This document shows, piece after piece, positions 36,399-44,599 of a stretch of DNA of 64,000 nucleotides. The translations under genes and the position numbers were made by a program. The stretch's first letter is position 1. Every line of letters begins with the position of its first letter. Source of the stretch: UBA7803 sp040219935 (GTDB lineage Bacteria; Pseudomonadota; Gammaproteobacteria; Pseudomonadales; Azotimanducaceae); NCBI GenBank assembly GCA_040219935.1, contig JAVJUA010000011.1:186001-250000 (forward strand). The letters are read 5' to 3'. The notes beneath the pieces were generated by a model. The model was not told the DNA's origin. It was given only the letters and a program-made list of their open reading frames with translations, and did not search any database.

Positions 36399-37844
36399 TC
36401 AGGCGACCTGAGCCTCAGATTGCTTCACCGGCTTGCCCTCGATGGCACGCCGGTGCAGCGCCACGGTGGCCGCCTGCATGTCGTCCTCGTGCACCACGAA
36501 CCGGATGTCCACGGCGCGCATGGACTGGTGCACGGCCAGCACGTTGATGTCGGCCTCGGCCAGCGCCGAGACGCAGAGGGAGAGCAGCCCGGAGACGTCC
36601 AGGTTGCTGCCCACCGCAGCAACGATGGCCACCCGCCGCACCTTCACCGTAGCGCTCGGGAACTGCTCCTCCAGATCGCGCTCGATGCGCTTGACGATCT
36701 TGAAGTTGGTCGCCAGATAGTAGGTGATGGAGTTGGCGTTGCTCTCCCGGGTCACCGTACGCAGCTTGTAGCGGTCGAGAATCTTCTGGATGCCGAAGGC
36801 ATGGCCGGCGCGGTCGACCATGTCGTGGCTGAAGAACTCCACCGCGAACACGCCGCGGCGGCCGGCAATGATCTCCACGCGCGGCTGCTCCGATTGATAG
36901 TTCGCGTCGATGACCGTGCCGTCGTGATGGGGCTCGAAGCTGTGGCGCACCCGCAGCGGAATGGCGGCCCGGCGTAGCGCCTGGGCCGCCCCGGGATGAA
37001 TCGCCTCCATGCCCAGAATCGAGAGCTGGTCGGCGACATCGTAGTTGGTGTGGCCGATGGCCATCGCCCGGTCGACGCCCACCACCTTCGGGTCGGCGCT
37101 GCACAGGTGATACTCCTTGTGGATGATGGCCTCCCGCGCCCGGGTCACCGCCGCCAGCCGGCTGAAGGTGATCTCGCTGTAGCCGCGATCGTAGGTCTTC
37201 ATCAGGCCTTCGGAGCACTTGGCGTAGCCGGTGCAGATGGGCAGCTCACGCGCCAGGTCGCAGTCGGCCAGCTTCCGCTCGAGAAACTCCTCCAGCGGCA
37301 GGCTCTCCGACTCTCCCCAGCCGGACAGGTCGACGAATCGGCCGGCGACGCCCTGACGGCGCAGCAGCAGCGCCGTATTAGAGGCGCTGTGCACCTCGCC
37401 CAGCGCGGCCAGCATCTCGCGGACCGTGCCGAGATGGGCATCCAGGTGGAAGTGCCCGGAGGAGCAGAGGTTCTCCAGGTCCTCGAGGCTCTGCTGCACC
37501 GCTTCCACGCGCTCGCGGATGAACCGGTCGGCCTCGATGCGATCGTCCTCATGCTCGAAGATCGACGCGTTCAGGCCGCACATGTGCTCCAGCGTCTTGC
37601 CGAGCGCCGCCTGCCAGAGGCCGTCCTCCTCTTCTTCGTTGAACAGCGCGTACACTCCAGGATCGCCGGAGTGCTTGTGCTCGAGCAGCATGTCGGTCAC
37701 GCCGCCGTAGGCGGACACCACGAAGATGCGCTGATAGAGCGCGTCGCCTTCCAGATCACCGATGAGCACGGTGCGCATCAGCTCGTTCACGCGCGACATC
37801 GATGTGCCGCCGATCTTCTCGACGGTATGTTGCCGTCGTTCCAT
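36399..37844 (-). CDS. ask: ectoine-specific aspartate kinase (Ask_Ect)
   Basis: 481 residues. The start HTVEKIGGTSMSR is the Ask_Ect version of the aspartokinase KxGGTS motif, and SDPKVV-like HLCSADPKVVGVDRAM and the two C-terminal ACT-like segments follow. The subfamily is known to accompany ectABC and to be less feedback-inhibited, feeding L-aspartate-semialdehyde to ectoine. GAGGGG lies before the ATG at 37844; an ATG at 37907 would add 21 residues of unlike character. It is the last gene of the ectABC-ask operon, 64 nt after ectC. Confidence 0.93.
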   Translation of the reverse strand: MERRQHTVEKIGGTSMSRVNELMRTVLIGDLEGDALYQRIFVVSAYGGVTDMLLEHKHSGDPGVYALFNEEEEDGLWQAALGKTLEHMCGLNASIFEHEDDRIEADRFIRERVEAVQQSLEDLENLCSSGHFHLDAHLGTVREMLAALGEVHSASNTALLLRRQGVAGRFVDLSGWGESESLPLEEFLERKLADCDLARELPICTGYAKCSEGLMKTYDRGYSEITFSRLAAVTRAREAIIHKEYHLCSADPKVVGVDRAMAIGHTNYDVADQLSILGMEAIHPGAAQALRRAAIPLRVRHSFEPHHDGTVIDANYQSEQPRVEIIAGRRGVFAVEFFSHDMVDRAGHAFGIQKILDRYKLRTVTRESNANSITYYLATNFKIVKRIERDLEEQFPSATVKVRRVAIVAAVGSNLDVSGLLSLCVSALAEADINVLAVHQSMRAVDIRFVVHEDDMQAATVALHRRAIEGKPVKQSEAQVA

Positions 37845-37908
37845 CGTTTCCCCTCGTACCAGTTTCAGTTCTTTCTCTATGCCTGGCTGAACATCGTTAG
37901 ACCTCATG

Positions 37909-38307
37909 TCAATCGGTCACCACCTCGGCGTCGAGCCCGTAGGCGCCGTCGGCATCGTGCACCTCCGTGCCCTTGAGCGGCGGGTTGAACACGCAGGCGC
38001 AGACGAAGTCTTCCTGAACGCGCAGCACGTGCTTGTCGTGCTCGTTCAGGGCATACATCGTGCCCGGCTCGATCACGTGCTTCTCGCCCGTGGCCTTATC
38101 TTCGATCTCGGCCCGACCCGCGATGCAGTAGACCGACTCGAAATGGTGCTTGTACCACATGTGGGTTTCGGTGCCCGCGTACAGCGTGGTGATGTGGAAA
38201 GAGAAGCCCATGTCGTCGTTGGCCAGCAGCAGGCGCACGCTGTCCCAGGTCTTACTCTTGATCTGACGCGCGGTGCCGCGCGCCTCGCTCAGCTTACGTA
38301 TGAACAT
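37909..38307 (-). CDS. ectC: L-ectoine synthase
   Basis: 132 residues, a cupin. FSFHITTLYAGTETHMWYKHHFESVYCIAGRAEIED (about 35-70) carries the metal-binding Glu/His/Tyr positions and HHFE motif of EctC; NEHDKHVLRV is conserved near the C-terminus. It closes N-gamma-acetyl-diaminobutyrate into ectoine, an osmolyte in the cytosol. It is 2 nt downstream of ectB. No ectD hydroxylase follows, so the cell makes ectoine rather than 5-hydroxyectoine, at least from this locus. Confidence 0.95.
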   Translation of the reverse strand: MFIRKLSEARGTARQIKSKTWDSVRLLLANDDMGFSFHITTLYAGTETHMWYKHHFESVYCIAGRAEIEDKATGEKHVIEPGTMYALNEHDKHVLRVQEDFVCACVFNPPLKGTEVHDADGAYGLDAEVVTD

Positions 38308-38309
38308 GT

Positions 38310-39572
38310 TCAGCCCACCTGCTTCAGATGACGGCCCATGGCCTTGGAGATGGCGTCGTCTATGATGTCCAGGCCGCGGCCCAGATCTTCGTCGCTGATG
38401 GTCAGCGGGCAGAACAGCTTCACCACCTCGTCATCGGGACCGGCGGTCTCGATGATCAGGCCCTCCGCCAGCGCCTTGGCCGACACCTGCGATGCGATCT
38501 CGCCGCTTGGCATGGCCAGGCCCGTCATCAGGCCGCGGCCGCGCAGCTCCAGCTTGTAGCGATGGGCCAGCTTCTTCAGGCGGTCGGCCACTCGAGCCGA
38601 CTTGGCCTGCACCTCCTTCTCGAACCTGTCGTCCTTCCAGAAGTGCTCGATGGCGGCGGTGGCGGTCACGAACGCGTGGTTGTTGCCGCGGAACGTGCCG
38701 TTGTGCTCACCCGGCTTCCATTCGTCGAGGTCGGGTCGGATCAGGGTCACCGCCAGCGGCAGCCCCATGCCGGACAAGGACTTCGACAGCGTCACGATGT
38801 CGGGCTTGATACCGGCCGGCTCGAAGCTGAAGAAGGTGCCCGTGCGGCCACAGCCCGCCTGAATGTCGTCGACGATCAGCAGGATGCCGCGGTCGCGGCA
38901 GAGGTTCTCGAGCCGTTTCAGCCAGCGGTTGCTGGCGGCGTTCAGCCCGCCCTCACCCTGCACCGCCTCGACGATCACGGCGGCCGGCAGTTCGAGACCG
39001 CTGCTGTTGTCGTCCAGCAGCTTCTCCAGGTAGTCGAGGGTGTCCATCTCGTCGCCGAGGTAACCGGCGTAAGGCACCCGGAACGTACCGCCCAGGCTGG
39101 TGCCGGCGGCGCCGCGGTGATGCTCGTTGCCGGTGACCGCCAGAGCCCCCAGGGACACGCCGTGGAAGCCGTTGGTGAAGCTGACGACGGTCTCGCGGCC
39201 GGTGGTCTTGCGGGCGATCTTCAGCGCCGCTTCCACGGCGTTGGTGCCGGTGGGCCCGGGGAACTGCACCCGATACTCCAGCCCGCGCGGCTCGAGAATG
39301 TAGCGGTTCAGGGCTTCGAGAAACTTCGCCTTGGCCTCGGTGTGCAGGTCGAGGGAGTGAGCGATGCCGTCAACGGAGATGTAGTCGATGAGCTTCTGCT
39401 TCAGCGCCGGGTGGTTGTGCCCGTAGTTGAGCGAGCCCGCTCCGGCCAGGAAGTCGAGCAGCGCGTTGCCCTGCTCATCGTAGACCCAGGAGCCCTTGCC
39501 TTTGGAAAACACGTTGGGAATCGACCGGGCATAACTCTGAACGGCGGATTCCATGTCGTCGAAGATGCTCAT
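38310..39572 (-). CDS. ectB: diaminobutyrate-2-oxoglutarate transaminase
   Basis: 420 residues, a class III aminotransferase. PGPTGTNAVEAALKIARK (about 107-124), FTNGFHGVSLGAL, IVDDIQAGCGRTG (PLP-contacting Asp) and TLSKSLSGMGLPL (Schiff-base Lys near 270) are present. It converts aspartate-semialdehyde to L-2,4-diaminobutyrate with glutamate as amino donor. The start overlaps the ectA stop by 4 nt (ATGA). Confidence 0.95.
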   Translation of the reverse strand: MSIFDDMESAVQSYARSIPNVFSKGKGSWVYDEQGNALLDFLAGAGSLNYGHNHPALKQKLIDYISVDGIAHSLDLHTEAKAKFLEALNRYILEPRGLEYRVQFPGPTGTNAVEAALKIARKTTGRETVVSFTNGFHGVSLGALAVTGNEHHRGAAGTSLGGTFRVPYAGYLGDEMDTLDYLEKLLDDNSSGLELPAAVIVEAVQGEGGLNAASNRWLKRLENLCRDRGILLIVDDIQAGCGRTGTFFSFEPAGIKPDIVTLSKSLSGMGLPLAVTLIRPDLDEWKPGEHNGTFRGNNHAFVTATAAIEHFWKDDRFEKEVQAKSARVADRLKKLAHRYKLELRGRGLMTGLAMPSGEIASQVSAKALAEGLIIETAGPDDEVVKLFCPLTISDEDLGRGLDIIDDAISKAMGRHLKQVG

Positions 39573-40129
39573 GATGCTTTTCTCTTCTGTTCGGTGGATT
39601 GAGGGGTGGCAGGTTCGAACGGCCCGATGCGCAGCAGCACCTCGTCACCGTGGGTGCCGGCGAAGTGGCGCTCGCGGGAGAACAGCAACGACTGATCGGT
39701 CGCAGCCCCGCGGGCGTCGGCGAACTTCTGGAACGCCGACCAGGAGGCGGCGTTGCCGGGCTCGATGGTGGTCTCGAGAAACCGCACTTGCCCGCAGACG
39801 GGGCGCGCCACGATCTCTTCCATCATCCGCGTGGCCAGGCGCTGACCGCGGGCACGCTCGTGCACGGCCACCTGCCAGATGAACAGGGTGCCGGGGTCTC
39901 CGGGCTTCAGATAGCCGGTGATGGAGCCGACGATGTCGCCGTCGAGTTCGGCCACCACCGCGGTCTCCGCGAAGTGGGAAACCTGCAGCAGGTTGCAGTA
40001 CCGGGAGTTCGTGTCCAAAGGAGGACAGTCGGCGATCAGGGCATGCAGCGCCGGGCCATCTTCGGCTCTGGGCACCCTCAAGGCGATGTCCGGCTGCGTT
40101 TCCGGGGCTTTTTGTGCGTTAGTAGTCAT
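39569..40129 (-). CDS. ectA: L-2,4-diaminobutyric acid acetyltransferase
   Basis: 186 residues, GNAT fold. LIADCPPLDTNSRYCNLLQVSHFAETAVVAE (about 31-61) is the EctA signature, and VAVHERARGQRLATRMMEE holds the acetyl-CoA loop (about 109-124). It acetylates the gamma-amino group of diaminobutyrate. First gene of ectABC-ask. Transcription is predicted from the minus-strand promoter at 40210-40237, with a leader of about 75 nt. Confidence 0.95.
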   Translation of the reverse strand: MTTNAQKAPETQPDIALRVPRAEDGPALHALIADCPPLDTNSRYCNLLQVSHFAETAVVAELDGDIVGSITGYLKPGDPGTLFIWQVAVHERARGQRLATRMMEEIVARPVCGQVRFLETTIEPGNAASWSAFQKFADARGAATDQSLLFSRERHFAGTHGDEVLLRIGPFEPATPQSTEQKRKAS

Positions 40130-40184
40130 TGTTCCTGTCTATATTCCACGTCGTTAGCGCGAATCGCTCTCACAGCGACCAAAT

Positions 40185-40237
40185 TTGCCAACTGAGGTTA
40201 GGGGTGTATATTTTAGAGAACTAAATAAATTTAGCAA
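40185..40237. promoter_or_regulatory. overlapping divergent ectA and ectR promoters with EctR operator
   Basis: Plus strand (ectR): TTGCCA 40185-40190, 16-nt spacer, TATATT 40207-40212. Minus strand (ectA): TTGCTA 40237-40232, 16-nt spacer, TAAAAT 40215-40210. The two -10 elements share 3 bp. Reading the minus strand, 40227-40210 is TATTTAGT-TC-TCTAAAAT, a two-half-site element whose first half is identical to the EctR1 half-site I recall from methylotrophs (TATTTAGT). TTTAG / CTAAA / TTTAG half-sites recur with 9-bp spacing at 40212-40234. This strongly suggests EctR represses both promoters. Confidence 0.7.
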
Positions 40238-40253
40238 ATGAAGGAGCCGCGTT

Positions 40254-40871
40254 TTGCCCGGCAGACAGACGTCGAACCCGCCCGCCGCCCCCAACCCGCG
40301 AAAGTCCGCCGCGCACATGCGCCTGCAGGCCCGCGCCTACGCTAGACTGCGCACGTCCGCCGCGAGCGCCGCAGAAAGTGCCGACACATTGGCCGCCAAA
40401 GAAGACGTACTGATCGCCATACGGAAAATCATCCGGGCGACCGATCTGCACTCCCGGCAGCTCACCAAGACGGTGGGGCTGACGGCACCGCAGCTTCTGG
40501 TGCTGCAGGCGATCCGCGATCTCGGCGCGGTGGCTATCTCGCGCCTGTCCACCGAGGTGAGCCTGTCCCAGGCCACGGTCACCACCATCCTCGACCGGCT
40601 GGAGAAGCGCGGCCTCATCGACCGGCAGCGCAGCGACCAGGACAAGCGCGTGGTGCACGCGCTCCTGACCGACGCCGGCCGGGCGGTGGTGGAGTCGGCA
40701 CCGACGCCGCTGCAGGAAGCCTTCAGCGTGCGCTTCGGGCAGCTCGAAGCGTGGGAGCAGTCACTGATCCTGTCTGCTCTGCAGCGGGTAGCGGCGATGA
40801 TGGGTGCCGACGAGATCGACGCCTCGCCGTTCCTCGAGCTAGGCGACCTGTCCCGCCACGACCACGACTGA
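40254..40871 (+). CDS. ectR: MarR family regulator of ectoine genes (EctR-like)
   Basis: 205 residues. The winged helix domain spans about 75-150 (QLTKTVGLTAPQLLVLQAIRDLGAVAISRLSTEVSLSQATVTTILDRLEKRGLIDRQRSDQDKRVVHALLTDAGR). The position, divergent from ectABC-ask, matches EctR of salt-tolerant methylotrophs and other ectoine producers. Start: TTG at 40254, 7 nt after AAGGAG; the first in-frame ATG (40317) would remove 21 residues of a basic N-terminal tail. The unusual start may limit its level. Confidence 0.85.
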   Translation: MPGRQTSNPPAAPNPRKSAAHMRLQARAYARLRTSAASAAESADTLAAKEDVLIAIRKIIRATDLHSRQLTKTVGLTAPQLLVLQAIRDLGAVAISRLSTEVSLSQATVTTILDRLEKRGLIDRQRSDQDKRVVHALLTDAGRAVVESAPTPLQEAFSVRFGQLEAWEQSLILSALQRVAAMMGADEIDASPFLELGDLSRHDHD

Positions 40872-40888
40872 GCCAGCGCCCGCGGCCA

Positions 40889-41911
40889 TCACGCGCCTGC
40901 CGCCACGGCGGCCCGTACCCGCGCCAGCACCTGCGCCCCATCGAAGGTGCCAGCGGGCAGGCGACCGCGCAGCATCTCGCGAATCAGCGCCTGGCAGGCG
41001 GCGTTGGCCGGCGTCGGCACGCCGTGCAGGCGCCCGAGCAGCACGATCTCGCCGTTCAGATAGTCCGTCTCCAGGCTGCCGGTGCCCCGCACCAGGCTCT
41101 GCCAGGACGAGCCGCCCACCCGTGGATGCCCGGGCACCTCGGCCATGCGGTAGACGCCCGCCTGCCGCTCCTGCAGCGTATCCCGGTCACCGCAATCAAT
41201 GCCGGCCGCCCGGAAGCAGGCCAGCGCCTCCTGCTTGAGCAGCCGCAGCACCTCGATGGCAGCAGGTTCCAGGTGGCCGTCCTGCTCGGCAGCGGCGTCC
41301 TCGGCGGGGGTCACCATGGCCTGCAAGGCATTGCCCAGGTTGGTGAGCAGCTTCGCGTACTTCAGACGCATGACCGCCGGATCGGGACGGGCGCTGAATC
41401 CGGCCCGTTCCAGCGCCGCGGCTATGGCCACGCAGGCATCGTCGACGCCGCCCGGATATCGTCCGGTGTCGAGGATGCCGCCGCGGCCGGCGGCATGGGT
41501 CACCACCTCGCCCGGCGCCAGGTGCTGCGCCGGCAGGTGCACCAGCATGCCGTACACCCGTGAGAAGTGGCGCAGCGCCATGCGCTCGTTGGCGACACCG
41601 TTCTGAGCGCACACCAGCGCCGGCTCTGCCGCGCAGGCGGCACGCAGATCTTCCAGGGCCGCCGCCGTGTGCTGCGACTTCATGGCCAGCAGTGCCACGT
41701 CGGCATCGGTCCACGACACCTCGGAGGGATGCCGCACCACCGGAATGCGCAGCCGCCGGTCACCGTCCGGAGACAGCAGGCGCAGCCCGTCTTTCGCCAT
41801 GACGTCGGCGTGGGCACCTCGGGCGATGAGCACCACCGCCTCGCCGTGCTCGAAGAGCCGGGCCCCGATGGTGCCGCCGATGCCGCCCGCGCCGTAGATG
41901 ATGTATCGCAT
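40889..41911 (-). CDS. ketopantoate reductase (PanE/ApbA) family protein
   Basis: 340 residues. The N-terminal Rossmann fold MRYIIYGAGGIGGTIGARLFEHG is followed by LAMKSQHTAAALEDL and QNGVANE. The substrate domain has KYAKLLTNLGNALQA, with the Lys and Asn expected of ketopantoate reductases, and a C-terminal Ser/Glu patch. It reduces 2-dehydropantoate with NADPH in pantothenate synthesis, or another 2-oxo acid; no panB or panC is near, so I leave the symbol empty. Start at the ATG 41911, where homology begins. Confidence 0.85.
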   Translation of the reverse strand: MRYIIYGAGGIGGTIGARLFEHGEAVVLIARGAHADVMAKDGLRLLSPDGDRRLRIPVVRHPSEVSWTDADVALLAMKSQHTAAALEDLRAACAAEPALVCAQNGVANERMALRHFSRVYGMLVHLPAQHLAPGEVVTHAAGRGGILDTGRYPGGVDDACVAIAAALERAGFSARPDPAVMRLKYAKLLTNLGNALQAMVTPAEDAAAEQDGHLEPAAIEVLRLLKQEALACFRAAGIDCGDRDTLQERQAGVYRMAEVPGHPRVGGSSWQSLVRGTGSLETDYLNGEIVLLGRLHGVPTPANAACQALIREMLRGRLPAGTFDGAQVLARVRAAVAAGA

Positions 41912-42023
41912 CGCGCGAGTGTACTGCGACACCGCCCAGACTGGGCAACCTGCGAACCAGTGCACGGTGTCGATGTGGCCGATTGCCTACCCTGAATGAC
42001 CACTCGCCGTAGAGGAAACGGGC

Positions 42024-42473
42024 ATGCCCGTGGGTTACCACATCAACCCCGATGAAGGACTCGTCACCGTCACCGCCGACGGCCGGGTTCCACTGTCGGA
42101 GTTCGTCGACAACGGCGAGCGGCTGCTGAAGAACAGCGATTACGATCCCAAGCTGCCCCACCTGATCGATCTGCGCGGCTTGCGGCCGCTGCGCGACCAG
42201 TCAATGAACGAACTGCGGGAATTCGTAGAGCAGTGCTTTCGGGATCGCGTCTGCGCCAGCGTCGCGGTGGTGATCGACCGGTTCCTGGAGCGCGCGCACT
42301 GCGCCGACATCTTCCTGCTGACCTGCGCTCTGCACGACGCCGAGCTGTTCGCCGACTACGACCATGCCCTGCGCTGGCTGATGCGGCGCGTCTCCGCCGA
42401 CCAGGCCTGGCGCGATCAGCTGAGCATCACCAGCACGCCGACCACGATGCCCACGACGCTCCAGAACACATAG
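42024..42473 (+). CDS. SpoIIAA-like / STAS-type domain protein
   Basis: 149 residues, soluble. GYHINPDEGLVTVTADGRVPLSEFVDNGERLLKNSDYDPKLPHLIDLRGL matches the STAS/SpoIIAA-like fold found in many proteobacterial proteins of unknown function (strand, helix, then a LIDLR strand). No phosphorylatable Ser-Thr signature is clear. The last 20 residues (ITSTPTTMPTT...) are low complexity and overlap, on the opposite strand, the end of a small membrane gene. Role unknown. Confidence 0.7.
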   Translation: MPVGYHINPDEGLVTVTADGRVPLSEFVDNGERLLKNSDYDPKLPHLIDLRGLRPLRDQSMNELREFVEQCFRDRVCASVAVVIDRFLERAHCADIFLLTCALHDAELFADYDHALRWLMRRVSADQAWRDQLSITSTPTTMPTTLQNT

Positions 42474-42556
42474 GGGCCAAAGAAGGCGATGGCGCGGGCG
42501 GCCTGATCGTCCGCGGGATCGTAGAAGGCGCCGCCTGGGTCTTCGGGCCTGTTCAT
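42416..42556 (-). CDS. 46-residue single-pass membrane protein
   Basis: A short frame with ATG start and TGA stop: an acidic N-terminus (MNRPEDPGGAFYDPADDQ) followed by a hydrophobic helix (about 25-46, FFGPYVFWSVVGIVVGVLVMLS). GAGGAG precedes the ATG by 6 nt. The frame is preserved over 47 codons with biased codons. It overlaps the last 58 bp of the STAS-like gene tail-to-tail. It resembles no family I know. Confidence 0.55.
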   Translation of the reverse strand: MNRPEDPGGAFYDPADDQAARAIAFFGPYVFWSVVGIVVGVLVMLS

Positions 42557-42635
42557 GGACTGCTCCTCGCGCCTGGTGCCTGGGTAGACGGCCTTGCGTC
42601 CGTGGCCTGGCGGGAAACGTCCTGTACCCCGATTG

Positions 42636-42679
42636 TGTGATCTGCGTCACATTCGCTCTGTGACTTGGTTTTCTACACT
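42636..42679 (+). promoter_or_regulatory. CRP/Vfr-type site with class II promoter spacing
   Basis: TGTGATCTGCGTCACA (42636-42651) is a perfect TGTGA-N6-TCACA palindrome. A -10-like TACACT lies at 42674-42679 on the plus strand; with a start near 42686 the site is centred at about -42, class II. The gap 42557-43029 has no gene I can support, so the RNA would be either a long leader (about 340 nt) of rnk or a small RNA. A role on the minus strand for the small membrane gene is possible too. Confidence 0.5.
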
Positions 42680-43029
42680 TCCCGGCGCGGGCGCGCAATG
42701 CAAAGCGCAGCGACCCTACAAAAACAGCACAAGGCGCGACGAGCCGCCGCAGATGGAAGATGGGGAAGTCATGCCGGAAAGTACCCATGGCCACGATCGG
42801 CCGCTGCGGCAGGCCATCGCCTCGTCAGCTTCACGCCCGCGATCGGTTCAGATACCATCGCGCCATGCTTCCTCACTTGCACGCCAACGTTAGCCCGCAT
42901 TCCGGCGCCCAGCACGGGGGATCGCTCGCGGCCCTGCATTGCTCCGGCGGCTGAGGCATCCCGACCGCCGCCTCCGCCGCCACCTCTCCCGTCTCGACAA
43001 CCCGAACCAGCCATTCGAGGAGCACGAAA

Positions 43030-43413
43030 GTGACTCAGACACGCTCTGTTATGTTGGGCACGACCGACCATTCCCGCCTGATGGCCCTCATCGGCAGATC
43101 CGAGACCGCCGCGTCGACCCTGCTGTACGACGAACTGGACAGCGCCACGGTGGTAGCCGACGACGACGTTCCTGGAGACGTCGTCGCCATGGGCAGCATC
43201 GTCACCTTTCGCGACATCGACACCGGCCGCGAGTCAACCGTGGCGCTTGCCTATCCGGCCGAGGCCGACGCCTCCCAGGGTCGAATATCGATCCTGGCGC
43301 CGGTGGGGGCCGCGCTCATCGGGTTGCGCGTGGGAGAGCGAATCGCCTGGCCGGTGCCGAACGGCAAGGACCGACACCTGGAAGTGGTACGCGTCACCAG
43401 CCGGCCAGCATAG
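43030..43413 (+). CDS. rnk: nucleoside diphosphate kinase regulator (Rnk/GreA-type)
   Basis: 127 residues, GTG start 7 nt after GAGGAG. An N-terminal short coil and the GreA/GreB C-terminal FKBP-like domain (about 45-125; VAMGSIVTFRDIDTGRESTVALAYPAEAD, ISILAPVGAALIGLRVGERIAWPVPNG) are the Rnk plan. It lacks the long GreA coiled coil, so it is not a transcript cleavage factor; Rnk binds RNA polymerase and affects nucleoside diphosphate kinase levels. The stop lies 68 nt before the end of the convergent dioxygenase gene. Confidence 0.85.
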   Translation: MTQTRSVMLGTTDHSRLMALIGRSETAASTLLYDELDSATVVADDDVPGDVVAMGSIVTFRDIDTGRESTVALAYPAEADASQGRISILAPVGAALIGLRVGERIAWPVPNGKDRHLEVVRVTSRPA

Positions 43414-43481
43414 GATCGCCCGCGGATGGCCGCGCTGCCCCCGCGGTTGGCGTCGACTGCTGCAACCGGATCAACCGAGGT

Positions 43482-44324
43482 TCAGGACGCGGTCACGCCC
43501 ATGGGCCGATCACCCTTGATGGTCACGCGATGCCCCTTGCGCTCATGGGGCCAGTAGTCCCACATGGCGAAGTGCTGCAGGCAGCGGTTGTCCCACAGCG
43601 CAACGGCGTTCTCGGTCCAGGTGAAGCGAAGCTGAAACTCCGGCCGCTCGGCATGCGCCAGCAGGAAGTCGAGCAAGCCGCGGCTTTCGGCCGGCGTCAG
43701 GCCGTTGATGTGCGTGGTGAACGAGCGGTTGACGTACAGCGCAGGCCTGCCCGTCACCGGATGCTTGCGCACGACAGGATGGTCGCAGCTCGGGTAGACG
43801 CGACCGGCATCGTCGACACCGCGGTCTGCGTAGCGCCCACGGTAGATATGCTCGGAGGCGTGATGGGCCGTCAACGTGCAGAGGAACCTCTGCATGGGCG
43901 CCGACAACGCCTCATACGCCGCATACATACTGGCAAACAGCGTGTCGCCGCCACACGGCGGCAGCTTGTGAATCTGCAGCATGGTTGCCATCGGCGGCTC
44001 GGCATCGCAGGAGACATCCGTGTGCCAGGCATTGCCATTGGCCACCTTCGATTCCCGATGGGCATGAATCACGAAAATCTCGCGGTGTCCCTCCAGGTGG
44101 GGGGCCGCGGGATGCTCGTGTAGCGGGCCGAAGCGCCGACCGAACGCGATCTGCTGCGCCGGCGTCAGAGCCGGCTGATCTCGAAAGAACAGCACCTGAT
44201 GCGTGGCGAACGCCTCGTTGAGAACTTCGAACTGGGCATCGTCCATGGACGTGAGGTCGGCTCCATGAACCTCTGCCCCCAGCATGGGCGTGACCGGAGT
44301 CAGGGCGATGTCGCGTGCGCTCAT
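43482..44324 (-). CDS. TauD/TfdA family 2-oxoglutarate-dependent dioxygenase
   Basis: 280 residues. The Fe(II) facial triad is visible: HTD in NAWHTDVSCDAEPPM (about 98-100) and the distal His in DNRCLQHFAMWDY (about 255), with the 2-oxoglutarate-binding Arg in ERKGHRVTI. FRDQPALTPAQQIAFGRRFGPLHEHP is typical of taurine/alkylsulfate dioxygenases. No sulfonate uptake genes are near. The gene is divergent from a GntR regulator, and both promoters carry ATTATCRATAAT elements. GAGG precedes the ATG at 44324 with AGGAGG. Confidence 0.88.
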   Translation of the reverse strand: MSARDIALTPVTPMLGAEVHGADLTSMDDAQFEVLNEAFATHQVLFFRDQPALTPAQQIAFGRRFGPLHEHPAAPHLEGHREIFVIHAHRESKVANGNAWHTDVSCDAEPPMATMLQIHKLPPCGGDTLFASMYAAYEALSAPMQRFLCTLTAHHASEHIYRGRYADRGVDDAGRVYPSCDHPVVRKHPVTGRPALYVNRSFTTHINGLTPAESRGLLDFLLAHAERPEFQLRFTWTENAVALWDNRCLQHFAMWDYWPHERKGHRVTIKGDRPMGVTAS

Positions 44325-44457
44325 ACAGCCTCCTGAAGCCGCTCGAACATCACCGACTCGATTCGGTGCTGCCGACCGGCCAGCCTGGATAGTGCATAGT
44401 TTCCTCGCGATGCGGGAATGCTCATGCCCCCCCTGAGATCCACCGTACCGGCACGAA

Positions 44458-44485
44458 ATTATCAATAATAATACGCCCTGTCCAA
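44458..44485 (-). promoter_or_regulatory. dioxygenase promoter with GntR operator copy 1
   Basis: ATTATCAATAAT occupies 44458-44469. On the minus strand the promoter reads TTGGAC (44485-44480), 16-nt spacer, GATAAT (44463-44458), so the operator covers the -10. The leader to the ATG at 44324 is about 125 nt. Confidence 0.6.
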
Positions 44486-44531
44486 TCCCCGAATCGCTCC
44501 AGACATCGGCACTGCGGGAGCGAGCGTTCCA

Positions 44532-44559
44532 TTGCGGGCGACACTAGATTATCGATAAT
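44532..44559 (+). promoter_or_regulatory. gntR promoter with GntR operator copy 2
   Basis: ATTATCGATAAT (44548-44559) is a perfect 12-bp palindrome. The plus-strand promoter reads TTGCGG (44532-44537), 16-nt spacer, GATAAT (44554-44559), again with the operator on the -10. The predicted start near 44566 is downstream of the ATG at 44558, which supports the GTG at 44600 as the true start. Confidence 0.65.
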
Positions 44560-44599
44560 GCCCGGGCGGAATCATGCATCGCAGCGCCGGGAGGCTTCT

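Noticed and set aside
42665..43033. Open frame in the gap before rnk (and the shorter one at 42771-42893)
   Set aside because: Low-complexity, Pro/Arg/Ser-rich, with no ribosome site and codon use unlike the neighbours; better seen as leader or non-coding sequence.
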